Assembly (NCBI RefSeq): GCF_031180885.1
Contig: NZ_JAPSLK010000037.1
Location: 1 to 64,000, forward strand
DNA: 64,000 nt
Direction of reading: 5' to 3'
Origin: Saccharothrix sp.
Lineage (GTDB): Bacteria > Actinomycetota > Actinomycetes > Mycobacteriales > Pseudonocardiaceae
This document shows positions 6,996 through 14,597 of the stretch, one piece after another. The first letter of the stretch is position 1; each line of letters begins with the position of its first letter. The notes beneath the pieces were generated by a model, which saw only the letters and a program-made list of their open reading frames with translations, was not told where the DNA came from and ran no database searches. The translations under genes and the position numbers were made by a program.

Positions 6996-8420
6996 CTAGT
7001 GCAGCACCGCGGTCACGCCCTCGACCCCGAAGTACAGGACGAACAGCGCCGCGATCACGGACATCAGCCAGCCGACGGACCGCCACTGGCCCTTGCAGAT
7101 CTTGATCACCACGTACGACACGAGCCCCGCGCCGATGCCGTTGGTGATCGAGTAGGTGAACGGGATCACCGCCACCGTCAGGAACACCGGGATCGTGTAA
7201 TCCGTGTCGTGCCACGGGATGCGCCGGCACTGGGCCATCATCAGCCCGCCGATCACCACCAGCGCGGGCGCGGCGGCCTGCGCCGGCACCACCGCCGCCA
7301 GCGGCGTGAACAGCAGGGTCGCGGCCAGCATCACACCGGTCACCACGCTGGCCAGACCCGTCCGGGCGCCCTCGCCGACACCCGCCGCCGACTCCAGGAA
7401 CACCGTGTTCGGCGACGACCCGGTCACGCCGCCGGCCACCGCCCCCGCGCCGTCGACCAGCAGGATGCGGCCCATGCCCTGGACCTTGCCGTCCCTGGTC
7501 AGCCCGGCCTCGTCGGACACCGACGTGATGGTGCCCATCGCGTCGAAGAACCCGGACAGGACGAGGGTGAACAGGAACACCGTCGCCGTGATCACACCCG
7601 CCGAGACGAACCCGCCGAACAGGTCCACCTGCCCGAACAACCCGAAGTCCGGCGCGGCGACGACGCTGTCCGGCACGTTCGGCGTCACCAACCCCCAACC
7701 CCCGACGTCGAACACCGCGTTGACCGCGATCGCCAGCACGGTCGCCGCCGCGATGCTGATCAGCACCGCCCCCGGCACACCCCGGGCCATCAGCACGATC
7801 ATCAGCAGCAGCCCGAGGCAGAAGATCGCGATCGGCCACCCGGACAGGTGGCCGTCGACACCCATCCGGACCGGGACCGACGAACCGACCGCGTCCGGCG
7901 TCCGGGTCACGAACCCGGCGCTGACCAGGCCGACCAGGGCGATGTAGAGGCCGATGCCGACCGTGATGGCGGTCTTCAACGGCCCCGGGATGGCGTTGAT
8001 GATCTTCTCCCGGACGCCCGAGGCCGCCATCACCACGATGCACAGGCCTTCGAGCACGACCAGGCCGAACGCCTGCGCCCAGGTCATGGTCGGGGCCATC
8101 TGGAACGCCACGACCCCGTTCACGCCCAGACCGGCGGCCAGGGCGAGCGGGGCGTTGCCGACGACCCCCATCAGGATGGTCATCACGCCCGCGGCCAGCG
8201 CGGTCGCGGTGGTGAGCTGCTCGGTGGTCAGGCGCGCGCCGGTGATGTCGGCCGACGCGCCCAGGATGAGCGGGTTGAGCAATACGATGTACGACATCGC
8301 CACGAACGTGGTGATACCGCCGCGCACTTCCCGACCTATGGTGCTGCCGCGCTCGGATATGCGGAAGAACCGGTCGAGTTGTGTGGACTGCGTGGGTACG
8401 TCATCCCTGAGCTGGGTCAT
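6996..8420 (-). CDS. NCS2-family purine permease (guanine/hypoxanthine type)
   Basis: A 474-residue integral membrane transporter of the AzgA/PbuG/GhxP subgroup of NCS2, with 12-14 predicted helices. Family features are GREVRGGITTFVAMSYIVLLNP at the N-terminus (cited in part), LAAGLGVNG in helix 3, the FFDAMGT segment and GSSPNTVFLESAAGVGEG, the AzgA-type signature. The ATG at 8420 has GGGAAGGA five bases upstream. It imports nucleobases for the surrounding guanine, 8-oxoguanine and xanthine enzymes. It is separated from the guanine deaminase gene upstream by two hairpin structures (8445-8490 and 8528-8657), which may lower its expression relative to the first part of the operon. Confidence 0.92.
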   Translation of the reverse strand: MTQLRDDVPTQSTQLDRFFRISERGSTIGREVRGGITTFVAMSYIVLLNPLILGASADITGARLTTEQLTTATALAAGVMTILMGVVGNAPLALAAGLGVNGVVAFQMAPTMTWAQAFGLVVLEGLCIVVMAASGVREKIINAIPGPLKTAITVGIGLYIALVGLVSAGFVTRTPDAVGSSVPVRMGVDGHLSGWPIAIFCLGLLLMIVLMARGVPGAVLISIAAATVLAIAVNAVFDVGGWGLVTPNVPDSVVAAPDFGLFGQVDLFGGFVSAGVITATVFLFTLVLSGFFDAMGTITSVSDEAGLTRDGKVQGMGRILLVDGAGAVAGGVTGSSPNTVFLESAAGVGEGARTGLASVVTGVMLAATLLFTPLAAVVPAQAAAPALVVIGGLMMAQCRRIPWHDTDYTIPVFLTVAVIPFTYSITNGIGAGLVSYVVIKICKGQWRSVGWLMSVIAALFVLYFGVEGVTAVLH

Positions 8421-8444
8421 GACGATCCTTCCCATGCCGGTGGG

Positions 8445-8490
8445 CGCGTTCGGCGGGGCGAGGCCTGCAAGCAAGGCCCCGCCGGACGCG
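8445..8490 (-). terminator. Strong intercistronic hairpin before the permease gene
   Basis: A stem of about 15 bp with one G-T pair (8445-8459 with 8476-8490) and a 16-base loop lies 25 bases before the permease start. On the transcribed (minus) strand it follows the guanine deaminase gene, so it is a candidate attenuator or partial terminator. Confidence 0.6.
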
Positions 8491-8527
8491 TTTGAAGTGG
8501 TTTTGGTGCTCCGGTCAGCACTGTGTT

Positions 8528-8657
8528 GGATTGCGCCGCCTCCGGCGTCGCGGGCGAGGCCGCCGGTAGTCGGCTCGTCCCACCGCCTTTTCCGACGATC
8601 ACGCTCTTCGATCGGCGGAAAAGGCGGTGCGACGAGCCGACGCGGCCTCGCCGAGCG
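8528..8657. repeat. Dispersed hairpin repeat, copy A
   Basis: A long imperfect palindrome. Inner arms of 32 bases (8569-8600 and 8610-8641) differ at two positions and enclose a 9-base loop. The outer arms GCGAGGCCGC/GCGGCCTCGC extend the stem with a five-base bulge. The same structure recurs at 16075-16203 and 16617-16772. Copy A lies between guanine deaminase and the permease inside the purine operon. It encodes nothing and carries no transposase. Confidence 0.9.
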
Positions 8658-8683
8658 GTTTGTGACCGCTCCGGGGTGATGCG

Positions 8684-9166
8684 TCAGTAGTCGACGCGGT
8701 CGGTTCGGGACAGCCAGGCCGTGAACGGCGCGTTGTCCTCGCCCGTGGAGATCTGGTGCACCGGCAGGCTCCACAGCTCGCGGGGCTTGCCGAACAGCTC
8801 GTAGAACTCGCGGTCGTCGAAGCCGGCCGCGGCGGCGTCGTGCCGGTCGGCGGCGTAGACGACCCGGTCCACCCGCGCCCACAGCGCGGCGGACAGGCAC
8901 AGCGGGCACGGCTCGCAGGACGACACCAGCACGCAGCCGGTGAGCCGGAAGTCGCCGATGGCCTGGCAGGCGGCGCGGATCGCCACCACCTCGGCGTGCG
9001 CGGTCGGGTCGAGGGTCGGGGTGACCTGGTTGGTGCCGGTGGCGATCACCTCGCCGTCCCGGATGATCACCGCGCCGAACGGGCCGCCGCCGGCGGCGAC
9101 GTTGCGGGTGGCCAGCTCGATCGACTCGCGCAGCCAGGCGTGGTCGGGCGAAACGGACGTGGTCAT
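8684..9166 (-). CDS. guaD: Guanine deaminase, CDA superfamily (GuaD type)
   Basis: A 160-residue zinc enzyme of the cytidine-deaminase fold, converting guanine to xanthine and ammonia. The length matches Bacillus GuaD (156). The zinc motif HAEV (catalytic His-Ala-Glu) and PCPLC (two zinc cysteines) are intact. GGGPFGAVIIRDGEVI near residue 30 and TNQVTPTLDPTAHAEV are typical of the GuaD subgroup. The ATG at 9166 has GGAG ten bases upstream; an in-frame TTG at 9181 is a weaker alternative. It lies between the molybdopterin subunit gene and the permease, so its product xanthine feeds directly into the xanthine dehydrogenase of the same operon. Confidence 0.93.
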   Translation of the reverse strand: MTTSVSPDHAWLRESIELATRNVAAGGGPFGAVIIRDGEVIATGTNQVTPTLDPTAHAEVVAIRAACQAIGDFRLTGCVLVSSCEPCPLCLSAALWARVDRVVYAADRHDAAAAGFDDREFYELFGKPRELWSLPVHQISTGEDNAPFTAWLSRTDRVDY

Positions 9167-9184
9167 TGTGCGAAGCTCCAAAGA

Positions 9185-11428
9185 TCAGGTGTTGGTGATG
9201 TGCTCGGGGCGCACGGGTACGCGCGTCAGGGCCAAGCCGGTGGCGTTGCGGATGGCCGCCACGATGGCCGGAGTCGAAGAGATCGTGGGCGGCTCGCCCA
9301 CTCCGCGCACGCCGTAGGGAGCGTTCGGGTCGGCCAGTTCGAGCACGTCGATGCTCATCGGGGGCATGTCCAGGACGGTCGGGATCAGGTAGTCGGTGAA
9401 CGACGGGTTGCGCACCTTGCCGCCGGCGGTCTGGATCTCCTCCATCACCGCCAGCCCCAGGCCCTGCGCCGAACCGCCCTGGATCTGGCCGATCACCGCC
9501 TGCGGGTTGAGCGCCTTGCCGACGTCCTGCGCGCAGTCCAGCTCGACCACCTTCACCACGCCCAGCTCGATGTCCACGTCCACCACCGCCCGGTGCGCGG
9601 CGAACCCGTACTGGACGTGCGCGTTGCCCTGGCCGGTCACCGGGTCCAGCGGCTCGGTCGCCCGGTGCCGCCACTCCACGGTCTCGTCGATGACCTGGTC
9701 ACCCAGCAGTTCCACCAGGTCCGTGGTCGAGCGGCCGGCGGCGAGCTTGGCCAGCTTGTCCTTGACCGCCAGGCAGGCCGCTCGAACCGCGCCACCGGTC
9801 ACGTAGGTCTGCCGGGACGCGGACGTCGAGCCACCGTTGCCGATGCTGGTGTCCATCGGCAGGATCGTCACCCGCTCGACACCCAGCTCGGAGCGCACGA
9901 TCTGCTGCATGATCGTCACCAGGCCCTGTCCGACCTCGCACGCGGCGGTGTGCGCCAGCGCGGCCGGTTCGCCGTTGATGACCTGCAACCGCACGCGGGC
10001 GGTGGAGTAGTCGTCGTAGCCCTCGGAGAAGCAGATGTTCTTGATCCCCACCGCATAGCCGACGCCCCGCACGACGCCCTCACCATGGGTGGTGTTCGAG
10101 ACACCACCGGGCAGGTTGCGCAGGTCGACGCCGGCCGAGCCGGCAGATCCGACGCTGCCCGAGGGCGGCGGCAGCGGCTTGTCCTTGACCAGCTTGAGCA
10201 ACTGGGCGACGGGCGCGGCCGAGTCGACGACCTGGCCGGTCGGCATGAGCGTGCCCTCGGTCATCGCGTTCATGATCCGCACGTCCACCGGGTCCATGCC
10301 CAGCGCCTCGGCCAGCTTGTCCATCTGGGACTCGTAGGCGAACGCCGCCTGCACCGCGCCGAACCCGCGCATCGCGCCGCACGGTGGGTTGTTGGTGTAC
10401 ACACCCCAGGCGTCGATGGACAGGTTGTGCACCTCGTACGGCCCGATGCCCAGCGTGGCGGCGTTGGCGACGACCGCCGACGTGCTGGACGCGTAAGCCC
10501 CACCGTCGAGGTAGATCTTGGCCTTGACGTACACCAGCTTGCCGGTGTGGTCCGCGCCGTGCTCGTAGTACAGGACCGCCGGGTGCCGGTGCACGTGCCC
10601 GTAGAAGGACTCCTCGCGGTTGTAGACCATCTTGGTCGGCTTGCCGGTGTGCAGCGCCAGCAGGCACGCGTGCACCTGCATCGACAGGTCCTCGCGCCCG
10701 CCGAACGCGCCACCGACGCCGGACAGCGTCAGCCGCACCTTCGGAAGCGGCATCCCCAGCGCGGAGGCGATCTGCTTCTGGTCGACATGAAGCCACTGGG
10801 TGGCGATGTAGAGGTCCACCCCGCCGTCCTCGGCGGGCACCGCCAGACCCGACTCCGGCCCGAGGAACGCCTGGTCCTGCATGCCGACCTCGTACCGGCC
10901 GGTCACCACCACGTCGGCCTTCGCCGAGACGTCGCCGCGCCGGATCGGCACGTGCCGCACGAGGTTCCCGCCGGGGTGCAACGGGGTGTCGTCGATCGCG
11001 GTCTCCATGTCCACGACCGGCGTCAGCACCTCGTACTCGACCTTGATGCGCTTCATGGCGCGCAACGCGGTCTCCGGGTGGTCCGCCCCGACCAGCGCCA
11101 CCGGTTCTCCCTGGTAGCGCACGACGTCCTCGGCCAGCACCGGCTGGTCCTTGTGCTCCAAGCCGTACAGGTTCCGCCCCGGTACGTCCTGGTGGGTGAG
11201 CACCGCGTACACGCCGGGCACCTTCAGCGCCTCGGTCAGGTCGATCGAGAGGATCTTCGCGTACGGGTGGGGGCTGCGCAGGGTCGCGCCCCAGATCATG
11301 TCCTCGTGCCACAGGTCCGAGGCGTAGGCGTACTCGCCGCGCACCTTGAGGTTGCCGTCCGGGCGCTGCGGGCTGGAGCCGATGCCACCGGACACCGAGG
11401 ACGTCAGTTCAGCGGGCGTGAGGCTCAT
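9185..11428 (-). CDS. Xanthine dehydrogenase, molybdopterin-binding subunit
   Basis: A 747-residue large subunit of a three-subunit xanthine dehydrogenase. It binds the molybdenum cofactor and oxidises hypoxanthine and xanthine. Motifs visible in order are LRSPHPYAKI near residue 50, DQAFLGPESG, GVGGAFGGRED (molybdopterin contact), GAMRGFGAVQ, GQGLVTIMQQ and the C-terminal GVRGVGEPPT containing the catalytic Glu. The ATG at 11428 overlaps the stop of the deaminase gene as ATGA. Partners are the 2Fe-2S subunit (12777-13262) and the FAD subunit (13267-14139). XdhC at 5923 is the probable maturation factor. Unusually, the 8-oxoguanine deaminase gene separates it from the other two subunits. Confidence 0.93.
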   Translation of the reverse strand: MSLTPAELTSSVSGGIGSSPQRPDGNLKVRGEYAYASDLWHEDMIWGATLRSPHPYAKILSIDLTEALKVPGVYAVLTHQDVPGRNLYGLEHKDQPVLAEDVVRYQGEPVALVGADHPETALRAMKRIKVEYEVLTPVVDMETAIDDTPLHPGGNLVRHVPIRRGDVSAKADVVVTGRYEVGMQDQAFLGPESGLAVPAEDGGVDLYIATQWLHVDQKQIASALGMPLPKVRLTLSGVGGAFGGREDLSMQVHACLLALHTGKPTKMVYNREESFYGHVHRHPAVLYYEHGADHTGKLVYVKAKIYLDGGAYASSTSAVVANAATLGIGPYEVHNLSIDAWGVYTNNPPCGAMRGFGAVQAAFAYESQMDKLAEALGMDPVDVRIMNAMTEGTLMPTGQVVDSAAPVAQLLKLVKDKPLPPPSGSVGSAGSAGVDLRNLPGGVSNTTHGEGVVRGVGYAVGIKNICFSEGYDDYSTARVRLQVINGEPAALAHTAACEVGQGLVTIMQQIVRSELGVERVTILPMDTSIGNGGSTSASRQTYVTGGAVRAACLAVKDKLAKLAAGRSTTDLVELLGDQVIDETVEWRHRATEPLDPVTGQGNAHVQYGFAAHRAVVDVDIELGVVKVVELDCAQDVGKALNPQAVIGQIQGGSAQGLGLAVMEEIQTAGGKVRNPSFTDYLIPTVLDMPPMSIDVLELADPNAPYGVRGVGEPPTISSTPAIVAAIRNATGLALTRVPVRPEHITNT

Positions 11429-12780
11429 CGGGTCACCTTCAGTCGTGCGCTCGCGGCACGCAGGTCGCGTGCGAGGTCGGATTCGGATGCGGTGCGCAGC
11501 TCGCCGTCGTCCACGACCACCCGGCCGCCCACCAGCAGCAGCTTGAGCCTCGGCAGCGGTCCCAGGACGAGGGCGGCCACCGGGTCGTCGATGCCCGCGT
11601 GGTCGAGCCCGTCGAGCCGCCACACGGCCAGGTCGGCGAGCTTGCCCGGCTCGATCGAGCCGATCTCGTCGGCCCGGCCCAGGCACTTCGCGCCGCCCAT
11701 GGTGCCCAGCCACAGGGCTTCCCGGACGTCCAACGCCTTGGGCCCGCCGCGCTGCCGGGCCTGCAACACCGACTGGTGCAGCTCCTCGACCATCCCGCAG
11801 GACTCGTTGGACGCCGCCCCGTCGACGCCCAGGCCGACCGGCGCGCCCGCGTCGAGCAGGTCCCGGACGGGGGCGATGCCGGTGCCCAGGCGGCCGTTGG
11901 AGGTGGGGCAGTGCGCGGAACCGGTGCCGGTCGCGCCGAGCTTCTTCACCGCGTCCGGCGACAGGTGCACGGTGTGCGCCAGCCACACGTCGTCGCCCAG
12001 CCACCCGACCCGCTCGGCGTACTCCGTGGGGGAGCAGCCGAACTCGGCCTGGCACTGGTCCTCCTCGTCCAGCGTCTCGGCGAGGTGGGTGTGCAGGCGG
12101 ACGCCCTTGCGGCGGGCGATCTCCGCCGCGCCGGTCATCAGACCCTGGCTCACCGAGAACGGCGAGCACGGGCCGACCGCGACCTTGACCAGGGCGTCCG
12201 GGGACGGGTCGTGGTAGTCGTCGATCGCCTTCTCGGTCGCGGCAAGAGCCGATTCGGTGTCCTCTACCAGGTTGTCCGGCGGGAGCCCGCCATGGGACTG
12301 GCCCCGGTCCATGGAGCCGCGGATGGCGTGCAGGCGGATGCCCACCCGCCGGCCGGCGGTGACGAGGGCTTCGAACTGGTCGCCGCCTTCGCGGGGGAAC
12401 ACGTAGTGGTGGTCGGCGGCGGTGGTGCAGCCGGTCAGGGCCAGCTTGGCCAGGCCGGCCGACGCCGCCGCGTGCGTGATCTCCGCGTCCAGGCCGCGCC
12501 ACACCGGGTACAGCGTGGTCAGCCACTCGAACAGGGTGGCGTCCTGGGCGTAGCCCCGGGTGGCCCACTGGTAGAGGTGGTGGTGGGTGTTGACCAGGCC
12601 CGGCGTCACCAGGCAGCCGCTGCCGTCGACCCACGTGTGCGGGCCGGTCGGCTTCCGGGCCTGGCCGGGGCCGACGGCGGTGATGCGGCCGTCCTCGAAA
12701 ACCACGTGCCCGAAGGCGTGCTCGGTGCCGGCGGAGTCCATCGTGGACACCGCCACGCCGTCGAGGATGGTCGGCGTCAT
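11425..12780 (-). CDS. 8-oxoguanine deaminase-like amidohydrolase
   Basis: A 451-residue amidohydrolase-superfamily enzyme, predicted to deaminate 8-oxoguanine to urate. The metal site is visible as NTHHHLYQ (HxH), HTHLAE, HTVHLS and the catalytic Asp in LGVDGAASN. The segment HHHLYQWATRGYAQDATLFE and the following TLYPVWRGL are characteristic of 8-oxoguanine deaminases within the atrazine chlorohydrolase-like group. It overlaps both neighbours as ATGA (2Fe-2S subunit stop at 12777, molybdenum subunit start at 11428), so it is translated with the dehydrogenase. This gives the organism a second route to urate beside xanthine oxidation. A broader hydroxydechloroatrazine-type activity cannot be excluded. 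Confidence 0.88.
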   Translation of the reverse strand: MTPTILDGVAVSTMDSAGTEHAFGHVVFEDGRITAVGPGQARKPTGPHTWVDGSGCLVTPGLVNTHHHLYQWATRGYAQDATLFEWLTTLYPVWRGLDAEITHAAASAGLAKLALTGCTTAADHHYVFPREGGDQFEALVTAGRRVGIRLHAIRGSMDRGQSHGGLPPDNLVEDTESALAATEKAIDDYHDPSPDALVKVAVGPCSPFSVSQGLMTGAAEIARRKGVRLHTHLAETLDEEDQCQAEFGCSPTEYAERVGWLGDDVWLAHTVHLSPDAVKKLGATGTGSAHCPTSNGRLGTGIAPVRDLLDAGAPVGLGVDGAASNESCGMVEELHQSVLQARQRGGPKALDVREALWLGTMGGAKCLGRADEIGSIEPGKLADLAVWRLDGLDHAGIDDPVAALVLGPLPRLKLLLVGGRVVVDDGELRTASESDLARDLRAASARLKVTR

Positions 12781-13262
12781 CGCGCGCTCTTCTGCTGTGC
12801 GCTCTTCTTCCGGGCGGCGAGCCGGACCGCGTCCAGGATCTTCTCGTAACCGGTGCAGCGGCACAGGTTCCCCGCCAGCGCCTCGCGGATCTCCGGGTCG
12901 GACGGGTCGGGCACCCGGTTGACCAGGTCGTGCGCGGCGACCACGAGACCGGGCGTGCAGAACCCGCACTGCACCGCCCCCGCCTCGACGAACGCCTCCT
13001 GCACCGGGTCCAGCGCGTCGCCCTCGGCCAGGCCCTCGACCGTGCGCACCTCGCGGTCCTGCGCCTGACCGGCGGCGACCAGGCACGAACACACCGGCAC
13101 GTCGTCCAGGTACACCGTGCACGAGCCGCATTCGCCCTGCTCACAGGCGTTCTTCGAGCCGGGCAGGCCGAGCCGTTCGCGCAGCACGTACAGCAGGCTC
13201 TCGCCCTCCCAGACGTCGTCGGCCTGCCGCTGCTCGCCGTTGACCGTCACGTTCACGCGCAT
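12777..13262 (-). CDS. Xanthine dehydrogenase, 2Fe-2S subunit
   Basis: A 161-residue electron-transfer subunit with two [2Fe-2S] clusters. The plant-type N-terminal cluster is ligated by Cys40, Cys45, Cys48 and Cys60 (NACEQGECGSC then VCSC). The C-terminal alpha-helical cluster uses CGFC and CRC (NLCRCTGYEKI). The length and both motifs are canonical for CoxS-like subunits. The ATG at 13262 lies four bases after the FAD-subunit stop region. The 3' end overlaps the 8-oxoguanine deaminase gene as ATGA. It passes electrons from the molybdenum centre to FAD. The Lys/Ala-rich tail after the last motif is typical and variable. Confidence 0.95.
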   Translation of the reverse strand: MRVNVTVNGEQRQADDVWEGESLLYVLRERLGLPGSKNACEQGECGSCTVYLDDVPVCSCLVAAGQAQDREVRTVEGLAEGDALDPVQEAFVEAGAVQCGFCTPGLVVAAHDLVNRVPDPSDPEIREALAGNLCRCTGYEKILDAVRLAARKKSAQQKSAR

Positions 13263-13266
13263 CGCC

Positions 13267-14139
13267 CTAGGCCGCCTTCCCGGTGTAGTCCTGCCACGCC
13301 CAGCCCAGCGTCCGGCGGGCCAGCACGGACAGTGCGTGCTTGCGGTACGCGGCCGAACCGCGCACGTCGTCGATGGGGCTCGCCGCCTGCGCGACCAGCT
13401 CGCCGAACCGGCGTTTCACCGAGTCCAGCAGGGGTTTCGGCGACTCCCACTGGCCGGTGGCGGTCAGCTCCCCGGACAGGAACTCCTCCGCCTCGGTCGC
13501 CCGGCGCGGGGTGGGCGCGGCACTGCCCACGGCCGCGCCCACCCGGTTCTCGCCGGGGTGCAGCGCCACCGCGAAGGAGCACACCGCGATCACCATCGCG
13601 TTGCGCGTGCCGACCTTGGAGAACTGCTGCGGCGCCCGCGTGGCCGGCACGTGGATCGCGGTGATCAGCTCGTCGGGCTCCAGCGCGTTGCGCTTCACGC
13701 CCAGGTAGAACTCGGTGGCCGGGATGAACCGCACCCCGCGCGCCGACGCCGCCTCGACGGTCGCGCCCGCCACCAGCAGCACCGGGTGCGTGTCGCCGGC
13801 CGGGGACGCCGCGCCCAGGTTGCCGCCGACCGTGCCCCGGTTGCGGATCTGCGGCGAGCCGACCGTGCGGGACGCCATCGCCAGGGCCGGCAGCGCGCCG
13901 CCCAGCTCGTCGATGATCCGCACGTACGGCACGCCGGACCCGATCCGCACCACCCCGTTCTCGCTGGAGTGCTCCCGGAGTTCGGGGATGCGGGTCAGGT
14001 CCAGCAGGGCGGCCGGGCGGCGGTGGTCGAAGTTCAGCTCCACCATCACGTCCGTGCCGCCCGCGATCGGGACGGCGTCGGGGCGCTCGGACTTGAGGGC
14101 CAGCGCCTCGGCGAGGGTCTCGGGTCGAAGGAAGTCCAT
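13267..14139 (-). CDS. Xanthine dehydrogenase, FAD-binding subunit
   Basis: A 290-residue CoxM/XdhB-type flavoprotein subunit. The FAD-binding motifs IAGGTDVMVEL (residues 25-36) and NRGTVGGNLGAASPAGD (about residue 105) are intact, followed by the CO dehydrogenase flavoprotein C-terminal domain. It starts at the ATG at 14139, which overlaps the HIU hydrolase stop as TGATG. It transfers electrons to NAD+ or another acceptor. It is the second gene of the minus-strand operon that begins opposite pucR. Confidence 0.94.
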   Translation of the reverse strand: MDFLRPETLAEALALKSERPDAVPIAGGTDVMVELNFDHRRPAALLDLTRIPELREHSSENGVVRIGSGVPYVRIIDELGGALPALAMASRTVGSPQIRNRGTVGGNLGAASPAGDTHPVLLVAGATVEAASARGVRFIPATEFYLGVKRNALEPDELITAIHVPATRAPQQFSKVGTRNAMVIAVCSFAVALHPGENRVGAAVGSAAPTPRRATEAEEFLSGELTATGQWESPKPLLDSVKRRFGELVAQAASPIDDVRGSAAYRKHALSVLARRTLGWAWQDYTGKAA

Positions 14140-14435
14140 CAGCTGCCTCGGTAGGTGGAGTACGCGAACGGGGACAACAGCAGGGGCACGTGGTGGTGCT
14201 CGCCGGGCTCGGTGACCCGGAAGGTCAGCACCACCTCGGGGAAGAACGGGGCGAAGTCGCCGGTGTCGAACACCAGCCGGTAGACCCCGGCCCGCTCGCT
14301 GGGCCAGCCGGTGATGCGGCCGTCCTCGCCGGTGCGGGCCTGGGCCACCGTCTCGCCGTCGTGCTCCAGGCGCACCGCCAAGCCGACCGCCGGCCTGCCG
14401 CGCTGTGCGTCGAGCACGTGGGTGCTGATCGTCAC
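14139..14435 (-). CDS. 5-hydroxyisourate hydrolase (transthyretin-like)
   Basis: A protein of about 98 residues that hydrolyses 5-hydroxyisourate, the product of urate oxidase, to OHCU. The transthyretin-related signature is complete: STHVLDAQRGRPA at the N-terminus, a central Arg in GVYRLVFDT, and the diagnostic C-terminal YRGS. I prefer the GTG at 14435, which follows GGGAGGA and gives the standard TISTHVLD start; the ATG at 14447 in the same frame would add four residues but has no ribosome site. It is the first gene of the purine operon and divergent from pucR. No urate oxidase or OHCU decarboxylase is present in the window, so those steps must be encoded elsewhere. Confidence 0.92.
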   Translation of the reverse strand: MTISTHVLDAQRGRPAVGLAVRLEHDGETVAQARTGEDGRITGWPSERAGVYRLVFDTGDFAPFFPEVVLTFRVTEPGEHHHVPLLLSPFAYSTYRGS

Positions 14436-14597
14436 TCGTCCTCCCATCGGTGTGTGAGCCAGTACACAGACCGGGCCGGCCGTTCAGCTACGGCCACGGC
14501 GCATGAATCCCACGCTCCTACGGCGAGTGGTTTTGTGCTTTCCTACAAACACGATCGGACGAAGGTAAGCCGCCCCGATGACGTGGAGGAGGCGATC

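Noticed and set aside
6996-9674. Apparent 892-residue fusion including the permease
   Set aside because: The first 410 codons are antisense-frame readings of the guanine deaminase and dehydrogenase genes and the hairpin repeat. The permease has its own ATG and ribosome site at 8420.
9185-13144. Apparent 1319-residue dehydrogenase fusion
   Set aside because: The upstream part lies in the wrong frame over the deaminase and 2Fe-2S genes. ATG at 11428 with an ATGA overlap marks the true start.
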